A DNA stretch of 64,000 bases. Source: Clostridia bacterium. GTDB lineage: Bacteria; Bacillota; Clostridia; Christensenellales; Borkfalkiaceae. Both the position numbers and the translations under genes were made by a program. The notes under the pieces were generated by a model. It made no database searches and had not been told where the DNA came from. It saw only the letters and a program-made list of their open reading frames with translations. Shown here piece by piece: positions 60,133 to 64,000 of the stretch (its first letter is position 1; every line of letters begins with the position of its first letter). The DNA is taken from the NCBI GenBank assembly GCA_017522945.1, contig JAFWXT010000022.1, positions 1-64,000 of the forward strand, in the 5' to 3' direction.

Positions 60133-61920
60133 TTATTTTTCGAGTATAGCTTTAATTCTTCTCACTCCACTTGAAGAAGATTGTTCTTTAACGATTTTAA
60201 ACTTACCTAAGTCACCGGTTTGTTTAGCATGTGGGCCACCGCAAATTTCTTTACTAAATTCGCCCATAGTATAAACCTTAACCTTGTCACCGTATTTGCT
60301 TTCAAATAAACCGATTGCACCTTGAGCTTTTGCTTCTTCAACAGTCATTTCTTCCATAACTACTGGAACGTTAGCTTGAATTGCTTGGTTTACAAGTTCT
60401 TCAACTTGCTTAATTTCGTCTGCAGTCATTGGGCGGTCGAAGTTAAAGTCAAAACGTAAACGTTCAACAGTAATATTCGAGCCCCTTTGACCTACTGAAG
60501 GATTTAAAACCTTGCGAAGCGCAGCTTGCATTAAGTGAGTTGCTGTATGAAGATGAGCAGTTGCTTCGCTACTATCGGCAAGACCGCCTTTGAATTTTTG
60601 TTCTGCGCCTTGTGAAGATTTCTTTTGGTGTTCGCTAAATGCTTTGTTATAACCTTCTACGTCAACTTCATATCCCCTTTCTTTTGCAAGTTCTTGAGTC
60701 ATTTCAAGTGGGAAGCCGTAAGTATCGTATAAACGGAAGGCAGTTTTACCTGGGAATACGCTTCCTTGAACGTAGTTAATAACCTTGTTAAATTCCTTTA
60801 AGCCTTCTTCTAAAGCCTTGCCAAACTTTTCTTCTTCTTTAACTAATTCGCTATAAATTTTAGCTTCATTAGTTTTTAGTTCGGGATATACGTCTTTATA
60901 TTTTTCAACGTAGCACACTGCAATCTTATGAAGATTTCCGCCAGGCAAACCGATTTGACGAGCAAAACGAACTGCTCTACGAATTAAACGGCGTAAAATA
61001 TAACCTTGATCAACGTTAGATGGCGTTACACCACGATAATCTCCAAGCATAAAGGTTGCAGTTCTCATATGGTCTAAAATAATTCTAAACGCTCTTGTTT
61101 CTTCAGCATTTTCGCCGTAAGTTTTACCAGAAAGTTTTTCAATTTCAGCCTTTGCACCCTCAAAAAGGTCGGTATCGTAAACGCTTGGCGTACCGTTTAT
61201 AGTACAAAGCGTTCTTTCAAGTCCCATACCGGTATCAACGTTGCGTTGAGAAAGTTTTGAATAACTTCCATCTTCGTTGCGATAGTATTGCATAAATACG
61301 TTATTCCAAATTTCAAGATATCTTCCGCAATCACAAGCAGGGTCGCAATTTTCCGAGCAAGGTTCTTGATCTCTTATAATAAACATTTCAGTATCCGGAC
61401 CGCAAGGACCTGTTTTACCAGCAATCCACCAGTTGTTTTTCTTTGGTAAATAGAAAATATGGTCTTTAGCAATACCACATTCTTCCCACACCTTTGCACT
61501 GTCTTCATCACGAGGTGCATCTTCATCGCCTGCAAAAACGGTAACTGCTAAACGGTCGGGTGAAATACCAAGATATTCTTCACTCGTTAAAAATTCATAC
61601 GACCACTTAATTGCTTCGTGATTAAAATAATCGCCTAAAGACCAGTTACCAAGCATTTCAAAAAAAGTACAGTGAGAAAGATCGCCAACCTCATCGATAT
61701 CGCCTGTTCTAACGCACTTTTGAACGTCGGTTAAACGTTTACCTGCAGGGTGCTTTTCACCTAAAAGATATGGAACTAATGGATGCATACCTGCTGTTGT
61801 GAATAAAACCGATGGGTCGTTTTCTGGCACTAAACTTGCAGATGGAATAATTGCATGCCCCTTTGACTTAAAGAACTTTAAATATTTTTCTCTTAATTGT
61901 TCGCTAGTTAATTTTTTCAT
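60133..61920 (-). CDS. alaS: Alanyl-tRNA synthetase, short form without C-terminal (C-Ala) domain
   Basis: 595 residues, against about 880 in most bacteria. The class-II catalytic core is complete (FFKSKGHAIIPSASLVPEND; TFFEMLGNWSLGDYF; DTGMGLERTLC). The editing domain has both zinc-site pieces: HTATHLMQAALRKVL and EICGGPHAKQTGDLG. The protein ends soon after, at GVRRIKAILEK, so the C-Ala/DHHA1 module that grips tRNA and forms dimers is absent. A Cys-rich insert (ENCDPACDCGRYLEIWN) precedes the core helix. The missing part is not found downstream, where the repeat array begins within 12 nt of the stop. Short AlaRS proteins are known in some lineages, so it is probably functional. Confidence 0.9.
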   Translation of the reverse strand: MKKLTSEQLREKYLKFFKSKGHAIIPSASLVPENDPSVLFTTAGMHPLVPYLLGEKHPAGKRLTDVQKCVRTGDIDEVGDLSHCTFFEMLGNWSLGDYFNHEAIKWSYEFLTSEEYLGISPDRLAVTVFAGDEDAPRDEDSAKVWEECGIAKDHIFYLPKKNNWWIAGKTGPCGPDTEMFIIRDQEPCSENCDPACDCGRYLEIWNNVFMQYYRNEDGSYSKLSQRNVDTGMGLERTLCTINGTPSVYDTDLFEGAKAEIEKLSGKTYGENAEETRAFRIILDHMRTATFMLGDYRGVTPSNVDQGYILRRLIRRAVRFARQIGLPGGNLHKIAVCYVEKYKDVYPELKTNEAKIYSELVKEEEKFGKALEEGLKEFNKVINYVQGSVFPGKTAFRLYDTYGFPLEMTQELAKERGYEVDVEGYNKAFSEHQKKSSQGAEQKFKGGLADSSEATAHLHTATHLMQAALRKVLNPSVGQRGSNITVERLRFDFNFDRPMTADEIKQVEELVNQAIQANVPVVMEEMTVEEAKAQGAIGLFESKYGDKVKVYTMGEFSKEICGGPHAKQTGDLGKFKIVKEQSSSSGVRRIKAILEK

Positions 61921-61942
61921 AATATGTTAAACCTTCTTCTCG

Positions 61943-63331
61943 TTAGTTTTTATTTTTTAATTGATAGCCTTCGCGAGTGTTTAAAACCGTAAAGCCAAGT
62001 TTATCTATTTCTGCGCGGAGTGCGTCTGCTGTTTGATAATCTTTTACTAAGCGCGCTTGTTGCATCTTTTCAGCCAAAGCAATAACTTCTTCAGGCGCAC
62101 TTACTTTTGGTAAATTATCTTCAGCTTTATCAAGCGATAAAGCAAATACCTTATCAAACTCAATTGCAGTTTGATAAATCTTACTGCAAGGTGGATTTTT
62201 AAGCATAGTCCATAAAATACCTAACGCTTGCGGAACGTTTAAATCGTCGCTTATCGCTTCGGTAAACTGCTTTTTGTAATCTTCAATCACTTCGTCGGGC
62301 GTAATAGCCGAGCCGTTTTTATGACTAACCATTGATTTGCATAATCTTTCGTATGCAGTTTTAGCCCCATCCATACCTTCAAAGGTGAAATTGAGTTTTT
62401 TGCGATAATGGGCGTTTAAGCACATATATCTAAACACCATAGGAGAATAACCCATATTTTGAAGCTGGTCGATAGTATAAGTATTGCCAAGCGATTTACT
62501 CATTTTTCCGCCGTTTACTTGCATAAACTCGCCGTGCATCCAGTAATTTGCAGGAATTTTACCCGTTCTTGCTTCACTTTGTGCTATTTCATTTTCGTGG
62601 TGAATAGGAATAGCATCTACACCGCCGGTGTGAATATCAAACTGGTCGCCAAGATATTTTCTACTCATTGCCGAGCATTCAATATGCCAACCGGGATATC
62701 CCATACCCCAAGGGCTTTCCCATTGCATAATATGTTCCTTAGGCGCTTTCTTCCAAATAGCAAAATCGGCAGGATGGCGTTTTTCACTATTAACTTCAAC
62801 GCGAGCACCCGCTTGTTGATCTTCTAAAACCGAGCCTGAAAGCTTACCGTATTCGTTTGCTTTTGAAATATCAAAATAAATACCGTCGCTCGTTTCGTAA
62901 GCAAATCCATCGTCAAGTAATTTTTGAACGAAATCAATCATAATATCAACGTGGTCGGTAGCCTTAGGACAAACCTCAGGTTTTTCAATGTTTAATTTCT
63001 TTAAGTCTTCAAAAAATGCAGAAGCATAAAAATCGGCTATTTCGTAAGGGCTCTTTTGTTGCTCTTTTGCCGCCTTTTGCATTTTATCTTCGCCTTCGTC
63101 ACCATCGGATAGTAAATGCCCAACGTCGGTAATATTCATAACGCCTTTAACCTTATATCCAACGTATTTTAACGAACGGCGCAAAAGGTCCATAAAAACG
63201 TAAGTACGCATATTGCCGATATGTGCGAAGCTGTAAACGGTAGGTCCGCAAGAATAAAGGCGAACTTTATTCGAACCGTCTGCTGTTACGAAATCCTCTT
63301 TTTTTCGTGTTAGCGTGTTATATACTTTCAT
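61943..63331 (-). CDS. cysS: Cysteinyl-tRNA synthetase
   Basis: 462 residues, full length. The zinc-site first Cys is in YSCGPTVYSFAHIGN (HIGH-like), the second in MGYPGWHIECSAMSRKYLG, followed by HTGGVDAIPIHHENEIAQSE. KMSKSLGN completes the class-I active site. It has a promoter with TTGCAA/TACAAT and a small hairpin just before its ribosome-binding site (GGAG). alaS starts 22 nt downstream, so the two are cotranscribed. Confidence 0.97.
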   Translation of the reverse strand: MKVYNTLTRKKEDFVTADGSNKVRLYSCGPTVYSFAHIGNMRTYVFMDLLRRSLKYVGYKVKGVMNITDVGHLLSDGDEGEDKMQKAAKEQQKSPYEIADFYASAFFEDLKKLNIEKPEVCPKATDHVDIMIDFVQKLLDDGFAYETSDGIYFDISKANEYGKLSGSVLEDQQAGARVEVNSEKRHPADFAIWKKAPKEHIMQWESPWGMGYPGWHIECSAMSRKYLGDQFDIHTGGVDAIPIHHENEIAQSEARTGKIPANYWMHGEFMQVNGGKMSKSLGNTYTIDQLQNMGYSPMVFRYMCLNAHYRKKLNFTFEGMDGAKTAYERLCKSMVSHKNGSAITPDEVIEDYKKQFTEAISDDLNVPQALGILWTMLKNPPCSKIYQTAIEFDKVFALSLDKAEDNLPKVSAPEEVIALAEKMQQARLVKDYQTADALRAEIDKLGFTVLNTREGYQLKNKN

Positions 63332-63342
63332 AATATCTCCAT

Positions 63343-63362
63343 AAAAGGCGAAATCGCCTTTT
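63343..63362 (-). promoter_or_regulatory. Leader hairpin of cysS
   Basis: AAAAGGCGA and TCGCCTTTT are perfect 9-bp arms around AA. In the cysS mRNA (minus strand) the hairpin ends a few nt before GGAG and the ATG, so it could modulate initiation. The T-run needed for termination is only TTTTA. On the plus strand it is followed by TTTTT. Confidence 0.5.
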
Positions 63363-63394
63363 TACCCATTATAATTATATTATTACAATTATAC

Positions 63395-63423
63395 ATTGTA
63401 ACATATTCTACCAAGTTTTGCAA
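63395..63423 (-). promoter_or_regulatory. Sigma-A type promoter for cysS-alaS
   Basis: Minus strand: TTGCAA (63423-63418), 17-nt spacer, TACAAT (63400-63395). Several other TATAAT-like sequences are nearby, so the exact start is uncertain. Confidence 0.5.
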
Positions 63424-63463
63424 TTATTTTTCAATAAGTTTAGCGAATGTTACCCTTTTTTTA

Positions 63464-63492
63464 TTGCATATTTTTTAAAAATAAGCTATACT
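63464..63492 (+). promoter_or_regulatory. Sigma-A type promoter for serS
   Basis: TTGCAT (63464-63469), 17-nt spacer, TATACT (63487-63492). An imperfect hairpin (AAAGTCTTACC with GGTAGGCTTTT, 63527-63560) lies in the leader before the start codon. Confidence 0.6.
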
Positions 63493-63583
63493 ATACTCGA
63501 AAAAATAATATTTCTTGCAGTTTTTGTAAAGTCTTACCTTTTTATTTATGGTAGGCTTTTCAAAAAACGCGATAAAGGTATTT

Positions 63584-64000
63584 ATGTTAGATATTAAAAA
63601 GATTATTGAAAATCCCGAACTTATTAAACAAAAACTTGCAAAAAAGGGCTATCAAGTTGACTTTGCAAATCTTATCGAGCTTGACAATCAAAGAAAGAAT
63701 ATTATTCTTTCGGTTGAAGCTATGAAGGCTGAAAGAAACAAAGTTTCTTCTGAAATTCCACGCCTTAAAAAGGAAGGCAAGGACGTTGCGCCTATATTTG
63801 CAAGCATGAAGGCTTTAGGTGAAAAAATTGCCACTCAAGATGCTGAGTTAAATAACATAACCGAACAAATCTTTGATTTTGTTTCAAGGCTTCCTAACCT
63901 ACCTGATGACGACCTTTTACCAGGCGAAAAGGAAAATAACGAAGTTGTAAAGGTTTACGGTGAAAAACCTAATTTTGATTTTGAGCCTAAAAACCACGTT
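63584..64000 (+). CDS. serS: Seryl-tRNA synthetase, N-terminal part (runs off window)
   Basis: 139 codons are visible from ATG 63584, with AAAGG about 7 nt upstream. MLDIKKIIENPELIKQKLAK and the long helical pair that follows (VEAMKAERNKVSSEIPRLKK; AELNNITEQIFDFVSRLPNL) are the tRNA-binding coiled-coil arm of bacterial SerRS. LPNLPDDDLLPGEKENNEV marks the link toward the catalytic domain, which lies outside the window. It is divergent from cysS. Confidence 0.93.
   Translation, partial: MLDIKKIIENPELIKQKLAKKGYQVDFANLIELDNQRKNIILSVEAMKAERNKVSSEIPRLKKEGKDVAPIFASMKALGEKIATQDAELNNITEQIFDFVSRLPNLPDDDLLPGEKENNEVVKVYGEKPNFDFEPKNHV

Noticed and set aside
59783-60274. Open reading frame of 163 codons across the repeat array
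   Set aside because: It consists of the tandem repeat read through, then runs antisense into the end of alaS, and has no ribosome-binding site or recognisable domain.
63332-63583. T-box riboswitch controlling cysS or serS
   Set aside because: No T-box antiterminator sequence was seen on either strand and the leaders are short; only small hairpins are present.
1-64000. tRNA or rRNA genes
   Set aside because: The intergenic stretches were read on both strands and none held a convincing cloverleaf or rRNA segment; very divergent ones could be missed by eye.

Overview
The window is AT-rich, gene-dense bacterial chromosome, mostly coding on the minus strand. It looks like a spore-forming member of the Clostridia (low-GC Firmicutes), probably an uncultured gut lineage. 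Seen in the sequence: a sleB-ypeB spore-germination pair, spoIIR, the Bacillus-like order yaaO-holB-yaaT-yabB-rsmI, strong AGGAGG ribosome-binding sites and near-consensus sigma-A promoters. The exact lineage is inference.

Layout. 1-140: end of an IS3-family insertion sequence. 175-10224: membrane-anchored XRE regulator facing a DegV protein, then a DUF1540 peptide, L9, a flippase-like membrane protein with a long acidic tail, a glycerophosphodiesterase, lepA, hemW and an M50-like membrane protease. 10422-12686: ATP-type and PPi-type phosphofructokinases in tandem. 12830-14896: a zinc-ribbon/TIR/L7-L12-like/leucine-rich-repeat protein. 15078-21104: gapA, a KDPG-type aldolase, a thioredoxin-reductase-like flavoprotein, a fruK-like kinase and a divergent EF-G paralogue. 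21344-24292: a copper island (CsoR operator, csoR, copA fused in frame to copZ). 24359-31097: small envelope proteins, a nucleoside phosphorylase/kinase pair, a CvpA-like protein, glnS and rluD. 31105-42537: lspA, pncB, lgt, udk, an LRR lipoprotein, tsaD, prfB (with its programmed frameshift), secA and a SecB-like chaperone. 42696-45784: ypeB, sleB, spoIIR. 45879-50212: ATP-grasp ligase, phosphodiesterase, a second TIR-LRR protein and rdgB. 50450-53486: hydrolase, an XRE regulator facing an unknown membrane protein, and a small membrane protein. 53479-59686: rsmI, yabB, yaaT, holB, yaaO, an unknown protein and greA. 59755-60120: a tandem array of about 145-bp repeats. 60133-64000: a short alaS, cysS, and the start of serS.

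Themes. (1) Central carbon metabolism: gapA, two phosphofructokinases, a fruK-like kinase and an aldolase. (2) Envelope and secretion: secA next to a SecB-like protein, lspA and lgt as lipoprotein maturation enzymes, and several lipoproteins. (3) Translation: LepA, L9, EF-G paralogue, RF2, GlnRS, AlaRS, CysRS, SerRS, RluD, RsmI, TsaD. (4) Three BspA-like leucine-rich-repeat proteins, two carrying TIR domains.

Most unusual: two TIR-LRR proteins, one with a ribosomal L7/L12-like module; a copA-copZ fusion with an internal ribosome-binding site; a 17-21-nt hairpin-forming motif recurring just after stop codons at nine places; a tandem repeat array abutting an AlaRS gene that lacks the C-terminal domain; and an XRE/unknown-gene pair whose promoter spacer is itself a perfect palindrome. 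No tRNA, rRNA, CRISPR array or complete prophage was seen.
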